Shown: positions 25,860-36,700 of the stretch, one piece after another
Layout of the letters: every line of letters begins with the position of its first letter
Position numbering within the stretch: position 1 is the stretch's first letter
Source of the DNA: Morella rubra
Taxonomy: Eukaryota; Streptophyta; Magnoliopsida; Fagales; Myricaceae
Assembly: GCA_003952965.2 (NCBI GenBank)
Contig: CM025849.1
Coordinates: forward strand, 36,164,490 to 36,228,489
DNA: 64,000 nt
Direction of reading: 5' to 3'
Position numbers and translations under genes: made by a program
Notes under the pieces: model-generated
Told to the model about the DNA's origin: nothing
What the model saw: only the letters and a program-made list of their open reading frames with translations
The model's database searches: none

Positions 25860-28800
25860 TCCCAGTTCGAACTAGAATACTTAAGTTCGGACTAAGCTAG
25901 TAAGTTGGACGACACCGTTTGGTTCCCATTCATTCATGTTCGAACTGATCTCACCTCGTTCGCACTTACATAATCCATGGTCCAACTTAAAAAATCCGAG
26001 AGATGATATTTGAGCAGTCATTTGAAACTCAGACAAATTTTTTTTTTTTGCCTCCACTCAGACGAAATAGATGTTCCTACTAGACATATATATGGTTGAG
26101 AGTGTATATATATTGGTCCGAACTAATCATTATGGCGTCGTTTGTAGATATCTTAGTTCGGACTTATTCTCAACTTAGTTCGCACAGGACATTACGAAGA
26201 CGTAACTTGTGTTTGGCCCAGTTGGAACGTAATATTCAAAGTTCGAATGTTAAACAAACTACAATCATTTAAAAAACACGTACCAATTTACAATTCAATC
26301 ACAATTTGATTAACACTTTCTAATGATGAAAATAATGTGAACAAAACATGGTAGGTACATCAATTTGAGTTAGCACTCCTTAACACCTTGAGTGTAACAC
26401 ATATTAACACACGTGCTACACTTATTACTAATGTGCCAACTCTAACATACATTTGCTTAACACATCTTGCACATCTATACTAATGTGCTCATAATATCAT
26501 CGGTTATCAAACTGTATTAAACACATTCTAACAAAATGAGTTTATCACACATTAACTCACATGTGCTACACTCATTATCAATGTCTCAAGTTAGCATAAT
26601 GATCTTCATCACTTCATTGGTGTACATATGATCACAACATGGTAGGTACATGAAATAAAGACGACATTTAACACACATTAGTGTACATGTAATAAAAATA
26701 TGGTAGGTACATCGTAATAGCATAATGAGTTTAACACACATTACCATAATGAGTAATCCAATGTGAATATATAGTTCGCACTAACATATATTCGTTCGAC
26801 CTAAAACAGATAAGTTCGAACTAACATAAGGTCATTCGCACTTACTATACCAATTCGGACTGAAAATGCCGGGAAACAAAATTTGCGCGGTCACATGAAA
26901 GTCAAATGAAATACATGTTCAAACTAGAACATATAAACGTGTGAACTCAATATACATTAGTTGGACTAGAACATATAAGTTCGAACTTGGAATGACAGTC
27001 ATGGCCAATTAAAGTGATTAGGGTGGTCCAAACTAAGGTAGCCTCAGTTCGAACTGGTTCACGCGACGTCGTTTTGATGTTTTAGTTTCAACTTAAAACG
27101 TTCATTTTAACGTGGCCGGAGGAAGCCCGCGAAAATTAAAATTTGAAGTTCGAACTGGGTACATAATTCATGTGACTTAGTTCGAACCTCAGGCAAACTA
27201 GTCCAAACCAATAAAACAGAAGTTTGAACTGGTAAGTATGACATCGTTTTGATGTTTACTTCCATATAAAAACGTGAACTTTAACGTGGCGGAGGAATCC
27301 TGGAAAAAAAATTGAAAGTGCGAACTAGAGGAAAAAAGTGCGAACTAGTAAAATTAGTGGTTGAACTTTCCGTTCTGTTCAAACTAAATTATCAACGTCT
27401 GAACTGTGCTGTAGTTTGAACTCTAACTCTGTTATTATTCAAACTTTAGAAATGTTAGTTGGACCGAAAGTTTCAAATGCACACTGAGTTATAGTAAGTG
27501 CAGACTTAAATTTTTCAGTTGAAACCGAGTTCACTCTAGTTTCACTCAAACTCCCACAATATTTAAGTGTTTGGAATTTTTATGTGTTCATTGGTTAAAA
27601 TGTATGTTTTGCAAAAATTATTCTTGGCTTCTTGGGTTATATAAAGTTCCATTAATACTTTTTTACCTTGAACGCTTTCATTTGATAACGTAACTTAATT
27701 AAAAAAAAGAGAGACATAAACATAAAAATTAGTACAAACCAGCAATATAAACATAAAGATAACAATTGTCCATATAGAAATGTCCATAAAGAAGTGTCCA
27801 TCATATCCAAAATAAGTACAAAACCAACAAAATAAAATATCAAAGTGTCAAAAATAACATTATCCCAAAATAAGTACATAACCCAAAAAGAAGACATAAA
27901 ATAAAAACTGGACTACTAAAGTGAATCAACCGTCCTCTGCATCGCATCGACCGAACCGCTAAGGCGCTCGACCTTGTTCCCCAACTAATCTATCTGTCCT
28001 GCTGTCGGTCGAACTTTGTCTAATGAGATCGTCAAGCCGACCAAAGCGTTCAAGAAGCTTGGTGGCCCGGGTCGAGCTGCGTCGTCTACCGCTCCTTACC
28101 CCGTTTGAGCTGCGATCTGCTCTTCCTCAACGTCTCTAAGTAGATCGGACCGGGAGGCTTTTGTCTGTCCTCCCCAACATGTGAAGGGACCTTAATAGCA
28201 TCCAAGAAGTTTGTCAAGAGGAGGCCGTAAGGAACACCACTCACCTCGAAGGAAATTTCCTTCATGATATTCCAAAAGATCAGTGATGGGAGGTCCACTG
28301 GGACCCCCCTCACAATGTAGACCATGAGCTTCACTCTCTCGAAGCTCGCCTCACTGGTGCACCGGCGAGGGTCAATATTGTATGTGACTATCAAGTGTAG
28401 CATTCTGAAGAAGTCCGTCATGCACTGTGAGGGATGTTTGGCAAGTGGTCTAGGACTTCCTCCTTTATAGTCAGCAACTTGTACAGCTCACTATTAGATA
28501 GCATCAGACGGTCAGCTATCTCCTCCTCCTGGTCGGGGTACGAAGGGCTCTTAGGTGGGCAATACCCAAAAATTCGCTGATCTTGTCGGCGAGAATGTAA
28601 CCGACACCCCCTCAGGGTGATGTCGTATGATGCCTGCAAACAAAGAAAGATGTTAGAAAAAAATATCATCCACATGTGTGTATTTGCTAACATAGTTAGA
28701 ACTTACCATTTTGTAGTTCGCACTACAATAACTTTAGTTAGCACTGTTATCCCAGTTATACAAGTTTCAACTGATATTTTTGAAGTTCGAACGAATTGAC

Positions 28801-29160
28801 GCATTTAATGAAGGGTCACATCACATCACATCGATCTGCTCTGTCTGAACCGTTTGAACTAGGATATACCTAGTTCGGACAAGTTTAAATAAATCAAATT
28901 TTAGACAGGTGTCGAACAAGGGGAATTTAACAGTCAAATACCACATTAGTTCGCACCTACAAAAGTAAAGTTCGCACTAGTCTGGTTAGTGTCAACTTGA
29001 TATTTTGTAGTCCCAACTTGTACATTATTGGGACGTTTGTTTCCTGTCCCAAAAGTGTAGTCGAACTTTATTATAATTAGTTCGAACTTGTTTCTTTATT
29101 GGGACGGTCTCTAACCGTCCCAAAAACATGGTTCGAACAACCATATATTAGTCCGAACCT
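25860..29160. repeat. Right, very extended array of GTTCGAAC-type motifs
   Basis: The same motif family as in the left subterminal array recurs over about 3.3 kb, interrupted by the coding block near 28 kb and by a sparse AT-rich part (26,280-26,750). That is far longer than the usual few hundred bases of subterminal repeats. Confidence 0.75.
27960..28693 (-). pseudogene. Putative plant transposon protein domain (PF20167-like)
   Basis: Two overlapping minus-strand frames (28,418-28,693 and 28,086-28,421) seem to be one protein broken by a one-base shift at 28,418-28,421, where the first stops in TGA inside GCATGACGG. Blocks such as LMLSNSELYKLLT, FFRMLHLIVTYNIDPRR, FERVKLMVYIVRGVPVDLPSLIFWNIMKEI and GVPYGLLLTNFL resemble the domain widespread in plant transposon proteins and often seen inside CACTA or gypsy elements. 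Its biochemical role is not known. It lies within the motif array of the same element. Confidence 0.5.
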
Positions 29161-29414
29161 GAAGTATTTTTGGGACAGAATGTTGTCGTCCCAAAGTTTT
29201 TCCTGCCATGTTCCCGCCAGTTTATTTGGGATGGATGCTCAGACTCCGTCCCTAAAACCCAATCTTTAGGGATAGAAAAAGTACCCATCCCTAAAGATGT
29301 TCTTTGACACCCATTTTGGGACAACACCTTTGTTGCGTCCCAAAAGGGCCCCTTTAGGGACAATTTTTTGGTCGTCCCAAACAAAATCTGTCCAAAACCA
29401 AAATTCTTGCAGTG

Positions 29415-29417
29415 ATT
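29415..29417 (+). other. Target-site duplication ATT (right)
   Basis: Direct repeat of 22,710-22,712, immediately outside the CACTA terminus. Confidence 0.85.
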
Positions 29418-32141
29418 ACTGCTTAAGAAGCTAATGAGCTTTGGAAGACCATCTAACAACAACTTCCGCAGCCGAGGGAATAAGATTATCGTATCTTTAT
29501 CCCCATCTTTTATTTCGCCTTCACCTTCTTTCACCACTATTGCGCACATCATGCTGCATTCTTTTATCTTCAATTCTCCGAGTAGTGAAAGTCCCTTGGC
29601 CATGGATGATGAGAACACAAACTTTAATTTCTCACAATGCTCCACCTTTACAACTTGTAACTTGCCAAACGATGTAGTGGGAAGTTGGCCCTAACATATT
29701 CCTTCCAAGGTGATCATATTTTTTAGAACAATTTTCTCCAAGACAGGAAAGGCAATAGCTGACATGGTCGAGCTAATGAAACGCTTAATTTCAGCATTGT
29801 TTTGGATCTGGAGATGCTTCAAATGTTGAAATCCTTCTACATCTAACTCCTCCACAAACCTCGTAATGCCCTTCAACTCATCAATAAAAAGGCATTGACT
29901 TTTTTTCAACTGTGTTTGCATTTTAATCCCTACCTCCGCCTGAAAGCTTGTTTTCAGCTTGAATTTTAATGTTCTCGAGGTTTCGTGCTGATCAGACCAA
30001 TCCCAATACCAAACATCTCCAACAAGTATTTTGTATTTTTCCAAATTTTCAAACATCAGATCTTTTGGCAAAATGCTGGAATCTGGAATGTGTATTTCAA
30101 AAGTAGTCAAATGTGATAGAATACGCTTTAGCTCAACAAGGCTAGCATTTTTTCTTTCATTAGCGTCGAGTCCTTCAGCCTCCCATTGAATAAAACTGTT
30201 TCTCATGTACAACTCTTCTAATTTCACCAAGCTTGACAGGACATAAGGTGGAATCACTTCAAGTGTCCAACAATCACTCAAATCCAACAACTGCAAACTT
30301 GTCAACAACCCTATTTCTCTCGGCAATTGTGTGATATTAGATGAATGGAGGCTTAGAACTTTTAGACTCTTGAGCTCTCCAATTAAAGATATGTCTCCCA
30401 ACACACAACGATCCAAACACAATGTTTGAAGATTTGTAAGAACAAGAACTGATGGAGGAAGATACGGAAGTTGCATTCTTTTCAAATCCAGAACTCTGAG
30501 ATTCTTCAACCCTTTAAAAAAGTCATCCAGCATTTGGAGAGAATGATAGTAATTATTATTGACATGAAAAAATATTAATTTTGAACATTCTATTCCACTC
30601 GGAAGTTCACAGATGTCTCTAGAAAGAACAGAGAGCGCCTCGCACCTTTGGAGTACATCAATATCTGGCCATCCACCTTCATGGCTCACAACCAACATAT
30701 TATGATTCTTGGACGCAATATGTCTACCAACATCCCGAACAATGCCATGCATATTGAAGCAATCGGGATAAGATGGATTAAATCTTTGCAATAGACAAGA
30801 GTCTTCGAGAGCACCAATTACTCTATGTAATCTGTTTGTTGCATCTTCCAATTGAGTAATTCTGTTAAATAGACGCAAACCATGGCAATATTTTAACAAG
30901 TCCCAAAAGTGAATGTTGTAGGCCATTAGAGCACAAAGCAAAAAGACAGATTTAAACTCTTCACATTCAAGATGCTCATAACTCAACTCTATAGGCATGT
31001 AGACTTCCCGTGGCATGCCTAGGACCTGTCCTGGAACGAGTCTTGTAGTTGGCCCTCAGCTTCCTTCCATTGAGGTAAATTCTTATTTTTAAATGCCCTA
31101 GAGACTGTCATAAGTGCAACGGGCAGGCCTCCACATTTTTTGGCTACCTTAGTTGCTGTGTCTAAAATATTAGGGTTTTTGACATAATTACCCCCCATCT
31201 TTTCAAATAAACTCCATGCTTCTTGACTGCCTAAAACCCTGAGTTCAATATCCTTTTTGGTGCCCAGATCAATCAATACATCACGATTTCTAGAAATCAG
31301 TTTCAATTTGCATTCCTCTAACGGAATTCCAATTTCCTTCACCAAATCAAGTTTCTTCCAAATGTCATCTAAAATAACAAGGGTCTTCTTGGCTCACAGC
31401 TTTATCCTCTCCCGCAGACGACTTGCTCTCACGTCTACTAATACCTCATCCAACTTCATATCTAGCTTTTCTGCAATTTCTTTTTGAATTCCTTTCGTAT
31501 CTGAGCTTGGTGTCACGGATGCCATAACCACCTCATCGAACAACTTTTCTTCCTTGGCTTGGATGGCAACTTGTTCCGCGAGTGTAGTCTTGCCGACCCC
31601 ACCCATCCCCCAAATCCCAATCACGTTGTTCTCAGTGTCTCGCAATGCATTCAAAAGTTCCTCCGTGGGCCGCCTTCTTGATGCCAACATCACGTAATCA
31701 GGATCTGTAGGAATTAGCTCTTGTGGACGAGGACAACAGGAAACAGCGGTGCTAGGTTTTACCATTTCAGTACGGAGGTTACAAATAGCTTGCGCTATCT
31801 TCTTTGCTCTGTGGCTTTGCTGATGCCGTCGCTTCACGTTGAGGCATGCCCCATATGAACACCTCGTCTTCACTTCGTCTTTAAGAATATCCTCGACATT
31901 TTTTTCTTCCGCCTCCACATTTGTCAACCAGCTAGTAACATTGTCATAAATTTTCTCACAATTATTTTCAGCAGCTTCCACGCGAAGTCGCAAAGTCTTT
32001 TCATCATCTCGCAACTGCTTGTCCTCCTTCTTCATGTTCTCAATGTTGCTTCTATAGCGAAATGATTAACATAGCCACCGTCCGACTGGTCCTGCATACT
32101 TGGCAATTATTTCCCCAATCGGAAACAACAATCTGTTCCAT
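29415..32141 (-). pseudogene. CC-NBS-LRR resistance-gene analogue, 5' part (CC, NB-ARC, first LRRs)
   Basis: The likely start is ATG at 32,141 (MEQIVVS), followed by a frameshift, IAKYAGPVGRWL, an in-frame TAA (32,066-32,068) and the coiled-coil part (YRSNIENMKKEDKQLRDD). NB-ARC motifs follow: P-loop GMGGVGKTT, RNBS-A-like FDEVVMASVTP, kinase-2 TLVILDDIW, SRNRDVL, CGGLPVAL, and MHG where MHD is expected. LRRs then run to 29,415 (LRVLDLKRMQLPYLPPS, LKSLKVLSLHSSNITQLP). Such proteins are cytoplasmic immune receptors switched by ATP/ADP. Breaks: TGA at 31,394-31,396 before kinase-2, TAG plus a shift at 31,016-31,021, TAG at 29,691-29,693 in LEGIC-stop-GQLP, and then the CACTA insertion. The gene is dead several times over. 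Confidence 0.9.
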
Positions 32142-32425
32142 TCTTGTCTGAACTTTATCCCACCCCCTCTCCCCCTCCTTTTACTTCCGTTTTTTCCTTT
32201 TTCACTTTTCTTTTGCAAGTAGAGAAACCGAAGACCCGGAACAAGGAAAAAGAACCGCAAGGAGAATAAATCACAGGGAGAAACAAGGAACTAAAAGTCG
32301 GACCTTCCCTGGGGACATTGATGGAGCTGGAGTAAGAAGTCAATATTTGGATATACACCTGAAAAGAGTGAAAAGAGAAATATTTGAGTATATTTCTGAA
32401 TCAAAAAGTCGCACCAAGATATCTT
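32142..32425 (-). other. Upstream region of the NBS-LRR pseudogene
   Basis: About 280 bp of noncoding sequence separate the R-gene start from a microsatellite and the viral DNA beyond. It should hold the original leader and proximal promoter; no certain TATA box was found. Confidence 0.4.
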
Positions 32426-32441
32426 TTCTTCTTCTTCTTCT

Positions 32442-32484
<43 letters not shown>
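32426..32484. repeat. CTT/CT microsatellite at viral junction
   Basis: CTT units change into about 19 CT units. The pararetroviral leader begins within about 20 bp of the end of this run. Confidence 0.95.
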
Positions 32485-32487
<3 letters not shown>

Positions 32488-32500
32488 AAGCTAATCAAAG

Positions 32501-32514
32501 TCACTATGATACCA
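32501..32514 (-). promoter_or_regulatory. Primer-binding-site-like motif
   Basis: The minus strand reads TGGTATCATAGTGA, close to the tRNA-Met complement TGGTATCAGAGC that primes minus-strand DNA synthesis in Caulimoviridae. Its place downstream of the TATA box and leader supports this role. Confidence 0.6.
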
Positions 32515-32534
32515 CTAGATACATTTTGATGGTA

Positions 32535-32786
32535 TTATTCAGGCCCAGATGTTATTGTCTGAATGAAATGATATATCAAAATCATATTCTTTAAATATGT
32601 TTCATCCATGATATTTTCAATGGTATTCTCAACTGTATATGTAAGCACAAGATATGATTCATAGATGATATTGAGAAATAAAAATGCAAGCAAGGTATTC
32701 CATGTTCTGTTAAGCAATAAAGTAATAGCAATTAAGGCGGAAAGATTTTGACTCATATTGAAATATTCAAAGTTTACAGAGTACAA
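32535..32786 (-). CDS. Small leader ORF, copy A (83 aa)
   Basis: An 83-codon frame begins at the far side of the leader between the TATA box and the primer-like site. A near-identical frame of 89 codons occurs in copy D (43,844-44,113). It has a hydrophobic centre rich in L, I, F and Y. No family is recognised. Similarity between copies may reflect recent common origin rather than selection. Confidence 0.35.
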   Translation of the reverse strand: MYSVNFEYFNMSQNLSALIAITLLLNRTWNTLLAFLFLNIIYESYLVLTYTVENTIENIMDETYLKNMILIYHFIQTITSGPE

Positions 32787-33057
32787 TATTGAAAATTTGA
32801 AACAAACTTACAAGACTTGAAGACTTGAAAAACTTGAAAATTGGAGACTTGATATTGTGAGAAGAGAAGAAGACTAAAGGCATGCAAGGGTAAACAAGGA
32901 ATGAAAATACGAGAGGTAATTGGCTTATTTAGGAAGGAGAGATTTTGGCAAGCTTAAGAGTATTGAAGGCTTAGGAAGTTTGAGAATTGGGAGAGAAGTG
33001 ATTGCTGAGAGAAGTGGCTTCAGATGTACTCTCTATTGAGAATGAAAAAAGAGTCGT

Positions 33058-33066
33058 ATTATATAG
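33058..33066 (-). promoter_or_regulatory. TATA box of pararetrovirus copy A
   Basis: The minus strand reads CTATATAAT. The same motif is kept in copy D at 44,385-44,393. Confidence 0.65.
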
Positions 33067-33276
33067 CAAAGAGAACAGAACAAATGACTTGAGATATCCT
33101 TTGATATTTTTGAACAGTAAGGGTATTTTTTTAATGAATTTTTATGAACAGTAATGGGTATTTTTGAATGAACCAATGATATTTTTGGAAAGACAGGAAC
33201 AATAATAATTATCTTGAACAGTGTGACTGTCGGCAGCTTTATTCTGAAATTACAATTGTATCCTTACGCCATGTAA

Positions 33277-33510
33277 TTAGCCATCAAAAGAGCGTTGCAA
33301 GGCTTCTATTTCTTCAATGGACAATTCTAACTCGTAACCAGCATAAGGGTCTTGAGCATTATCTTCATATTGAGAACTGATATCTGGAAATGCACTGAAA
33401 GCAGCAATATCTTCAACTGTATCTTCAGATAATTGAGATAAAACTTCTAATAATTCTTTATTGTAATCATCACGGGATTGGGCCGTAGCAAGTTTGGCTT
33501 GAATTTAACT
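33277..33510 (-). pseudogene. Pararetrovirus copy A: ORF2 C-terminal tail
   Basis: The frame holds a tail shared with copies C and D: an acidic stretch rich in E, D and S ending EALQRSFDG-stop (stop 33,277-33,279). It follows the coat-protein region directly, so everything between coat protein and this tail (protease, RT, RNase H, most of ORF2) is deleted from copy A. A stop lies at the junction. Confidence 0.75.
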
Positions 33511-35210
33511 AGGATCTGGGAGTTTTGAAATAGTTTCTAACAATAATTGATCTGATTGTGACAACACAGATATTTGTTTTTGACAGGTACAATTTTCTCC
33601 AAGGCAATTGCAAAGCTGAATTTTATCATTATCAGAAGAAGAACTTTCGTATTCAGAAGTAGTTGGAGAACTATTATCATCATATAAAAGTGCATGATAA
33701 GGAGGATTTGTATTAAGAAATATTTTACATAATTGAGCTTTTATTTCAGGAGATACATCTAATTCTTTTATTTGTTTTTTAACATAACATTTATTAGCAA
33801 AATGACCTGTTTTTCCACATTTCCAACAAGTAATATCTTTTTTCTTAGTTTTATGTTTAGTTTTCTTATATGACGGAAAAGATTTCTTGTATGGTTTTGA
33901 TTTATTTTTGTTTTTAGATTTGTAGGAATGTTTATGCTAATTTTTTTGATGTTTTTTGATGTTTTGTAGGGGGTAAAGAAACAGAGTAACCATATTGTTT
34001 ACAGAAAAAGCCTAATTCTTTACGAGTTTTTTTTTTCTCTATTTCTAAAGTTTTCTTCAATTTTAAATCATTACAAATAAGTAAACCAGTTCTACTAATA
34101 ATATTTATCATTTCACCATAAGTATATTGATCATATAAAATAACACATTCCTTATTGGCTAAATTGATACGAACCTTTTGAGCAAAATAATAAGGTAAAC
34201 CTGCTATTAATTTTTCTTTCCAATAAGCTTGATTACAATCATCACGCAATAATACTTTTGATAAAAATACATCCTTATACCAACGAAAATCAGTCATAGT
34301 AGGACATTTGAGATTTAACAAAAAATCAGAAGCACGTTGTCTATATATTCCTGGGTCACCAACAAAATTTTTTGTGATAGTATATAATAAAGTATTAACA
34401 GAATAAGGTATTTGTTGACCATTACTAAGGACGGGATTGCCATCATTATCTCGTTTTATTGCATCTTGAATAGTAGTTCATTCACATCAGTTAAATATCT
34501 ATCCCACCGATGTTTTAATTGACCAGTAAAACCAGTTATTAAACAATTAGTAGTTTCTCGTTCCATTCTATGACTATTTCGTAAGACATTAGCATACATA
34601 GCCATTTCGTTCATAATATTAAGAATTTCATATTCAGATATTCCATTCATAAATTTCATTGGCAAACAAAGAAGAAGTATGTAATAGATGTCGTTCTTCA
34701 TATTGTAAATCAGGAGGTGTGGGTCGAGGATAATAATTTCTGGAATTTAAGCGATAATATTTTGCTTCATTTTTTGTATGTTTGGTTTTAGAGTGATGCA
34801 TTTTATTAATATTTAATTCTTCTTTAAATTGAGATTCTAGTTGCTGTAAATCAAGCTCAGGAGTATCAAATTCAGAATCAGAAGTAATAGGACTAGAAGA
34901 TGAACTGGATTGATTTAAAACTTGTATTTTAGAAGAAGAAGCAGCATTTTTATGCTTTTTTTAGTGATTGATAATTTGGCAAGCATTTCATTAATTTTAT
35001 CTAATTTCTCTGTGGTAGCTTCGACTGGATTTAAAGGAGACATTTGTGGTAGTTCATGGGGAATAAACATGGGTTGAGGTTTTGAAGTTTTGACAGGGGC
35101 TGTTGGTTTTATTAAAGATGCAATTTTAGTTAAATGAATTCCTAGTTGATTTAAATAAACATTTGTATAATTATTTTGTTGAATAATATTATCAAATTTT
35201 ATCATTATTA
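33511..35210 (-). pseudogene. Pararetrovirus copy A: coat protein region with CCHC zinc knuckle
   Basis: Minus-strand frames at 34,915-35,205, 34,456-34,701 and 33,932-34,321 cover a caulimovirid capsid-like region (blocks with TTNCLITGFTGQLKHRW and NLKCPTMTDFRWYK). They are followed near 33,780-33,830 by a zinc knuckle CWKCGKTGHFANKC and an acidic serine-rich end. In the family the coat protein packages the DNA genome, and the knuckle binds pregenomic RNA. Several stops and shifts break it. Confidence 0.75.
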
Positions 35211-36065
35211 TTTAAAGTATTGACTTTATATGGAGTTGCAAAATATTGTTTTGATTGATGATCTATACTAATAGTAGTTCTAGGAGGATAAAATTCATAG
35301 ATCTATTGACTATTTGTTGTAAGCCATGGTATTTCTTTGTAAGAACATTTAAAGTAGGTAAATATTGTTCAAACCATGAAAAGAAAAGTATATGCTGTTG
35401 AACTGTATTTAAATGATTATAATAAACACTGCGTATATAGGCTTGATCTATTTTATCATAAGTATCGAAAAACCAAAGTCTTTTCTTAATATTTTCTAAA
35501 GAATTGAAATTTTTTCGTAAGATGTCTTTATTAAGAATAAAATCATTATGTAAAACATGAATAGAATGAGATCTTTGTAAATATATTATTTCAAATTGCG
35601 TAGGAGAAGTTTTATCAGGAGGTTCATTTTGATTATCATAGATAGGGAGCTGTACAGCATTATTAGATTTAACACTGTTTGGAGGCATAAAAGGTGGTAT
35701 ATAAGTAGTATTGAAAAAGTACTTGCACGGAAAGAATTTAAAGTAGATTTAAAATAGCGAGAACTTGTAGAAGGAGATACAGAGGATACAGAGGAAAATC
35801 GATTTGATAAATTATTCGTATTGTCTTTATTAAAAGATAGAGTAACAGATCCATCTGTATGTTGAGTAAAATGTTCAATCTGTTTATTTTCTTTTTTAGG
35901 AGGAGGTACTATTAACGGTAATTTCCAATTATCAGGAAGATTAACTTCATCCCATTTAATCATTCGAGGAATAGTAATATTTGAAAATTCATTACTAGTA
36001 GTTAAAAGTAAAGTTTCACCCGAATGAGGATGAACCTTTGATCTAGGATCAAGAGTCGATCTCAT
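35211..36065 (-). pseudogene. Pararetrovirus copy A: segment between movement and coat protein
   Basis: Frames 35,586-36,065 and 35,263-35,688 overlap in different phases. They hold a proline- and lysine-rich part and a serine-rich part (SSVSSVSPSTSSRYF), then a region with many hydrophobic and aromatic residues. It probably links the movement and coat domains of the ORF1 polyprotein. It is broken by a shift near 35,690. Confidence 0.6.
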
Positions 36066-36700
36066 TAATTTTAATGGAGTCTATATATAATGGTATTGAG
36101 CACCTTCCATCAATCATATCATGATCCATGGATTTAATGTTTAATATTGAAGAATGTGAAATAGTAGGATCGGATAAAGAAAGAGGAAAACAAGGATAAC
36201 AATTAAAATATATAGGACCTTGATGTAAAGAAGATTCAACTATTCCAAGTAAAGAATTTGAAAATTGATTATGTCGGCCATCTCTTAAACATAGTAAAAC
36301 AGAGGCATTTAAACCTTGTCAAGTTAAAGGGGTTGCTGCTATTTGGACTAAACCCATATGCATATATTTAAATCCTTGTGTTATATGTTTTTTAATCATA
36401 TCAGATTTTATTAAATGAATGGTTTCATATTCTTTGCCAATTGGTATTAATTGTTCAATAGTTTTTATTGCATAATCTGTATTAAAAGCAAAAGTAGAGT
36501 GTTTATATAGCTGAGAATCTTTTACTTTTGGTATTACCCAATTATTTAAGGGTTTATTGATGCCTAATGAAACATAATATTCATCAGAATTTAAATAAGA
36601 TGCAGATGATGAGGTATTATCAATTGCACTGCTATTCTCCGTACTATTACTATTAGAACTTCCAGTTGCAAAGCTATGTCTACTGTTTGATTGACATTCA
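36066..36700 (-). pseudogene. Pararetrovirus copy A: movement protein
   Basis: On the minus strand the region starts near 36,697, where the start is damaged relative to copy B, and shows blocks typical of the 30K-type movement protein of Caulimoviridae, including NNWVIPKVKDS, GFKYMHMGLVQIAATPLT and LLCLRDGRHNQFSNSLLGIVE. Such proteins widen plasmodesmata so that virus can pass between cells. At least one stop interrupts the frame (after PLT). Confidence 0.7.

Larger units (their letters stand above)
22713..29414. mobile_element. CACTA (En/Spm) element, 6.7 kb, inserted in the NBS-LRR gene
   Basis: The element starts CACTACAAAG and ends TTCTTGCAGTG (CACTGCAAGAA on the other strand), with the 3-bp target duplication ATT on both sides. 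Subterminal parts hold hairpin-forming ggacg/cgtcc units and dozens of GTTCGAAC-type motifs. It carries a minus-strand transposase_24-like gene remnant (23,890-25,010) and a second coding block (27,960-28,693). I saw no TnpD-like DDE transposase of the usual CACTA kind, so it is probably non-autonomous. The intact target duplication and the joining LRR frame show that it entered after the R gene had formed, with little loss at the edges. Confidence 0.9.
32490..33276 (-). promoter_or_regulatory. Endogenous pararetrovirus copy A: promoter and leader
   Basis: This segment lies downstream of the ORF2 stop of copy A and is nearly the same as 43,861-44,597 of copy D. On the minus strand it has a TATA box (33,058-33,066), a CT- and A-rich leader and, at its far end, a tRNA-Met primer-site-like motif (32,501-32,514). 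That is the order of a caulimovirid intergenic region, where the promoter makes the pregenomic RNA and the primer site starts reverse transcription. Activity cannot be judged. Confidence 0.7.

Noticed and set aside
25502..25895. Possible gene on either strand inside the CACTA element
   Set aside because: Overlapping frames on both strands with no family signal; not enough to call a gene.
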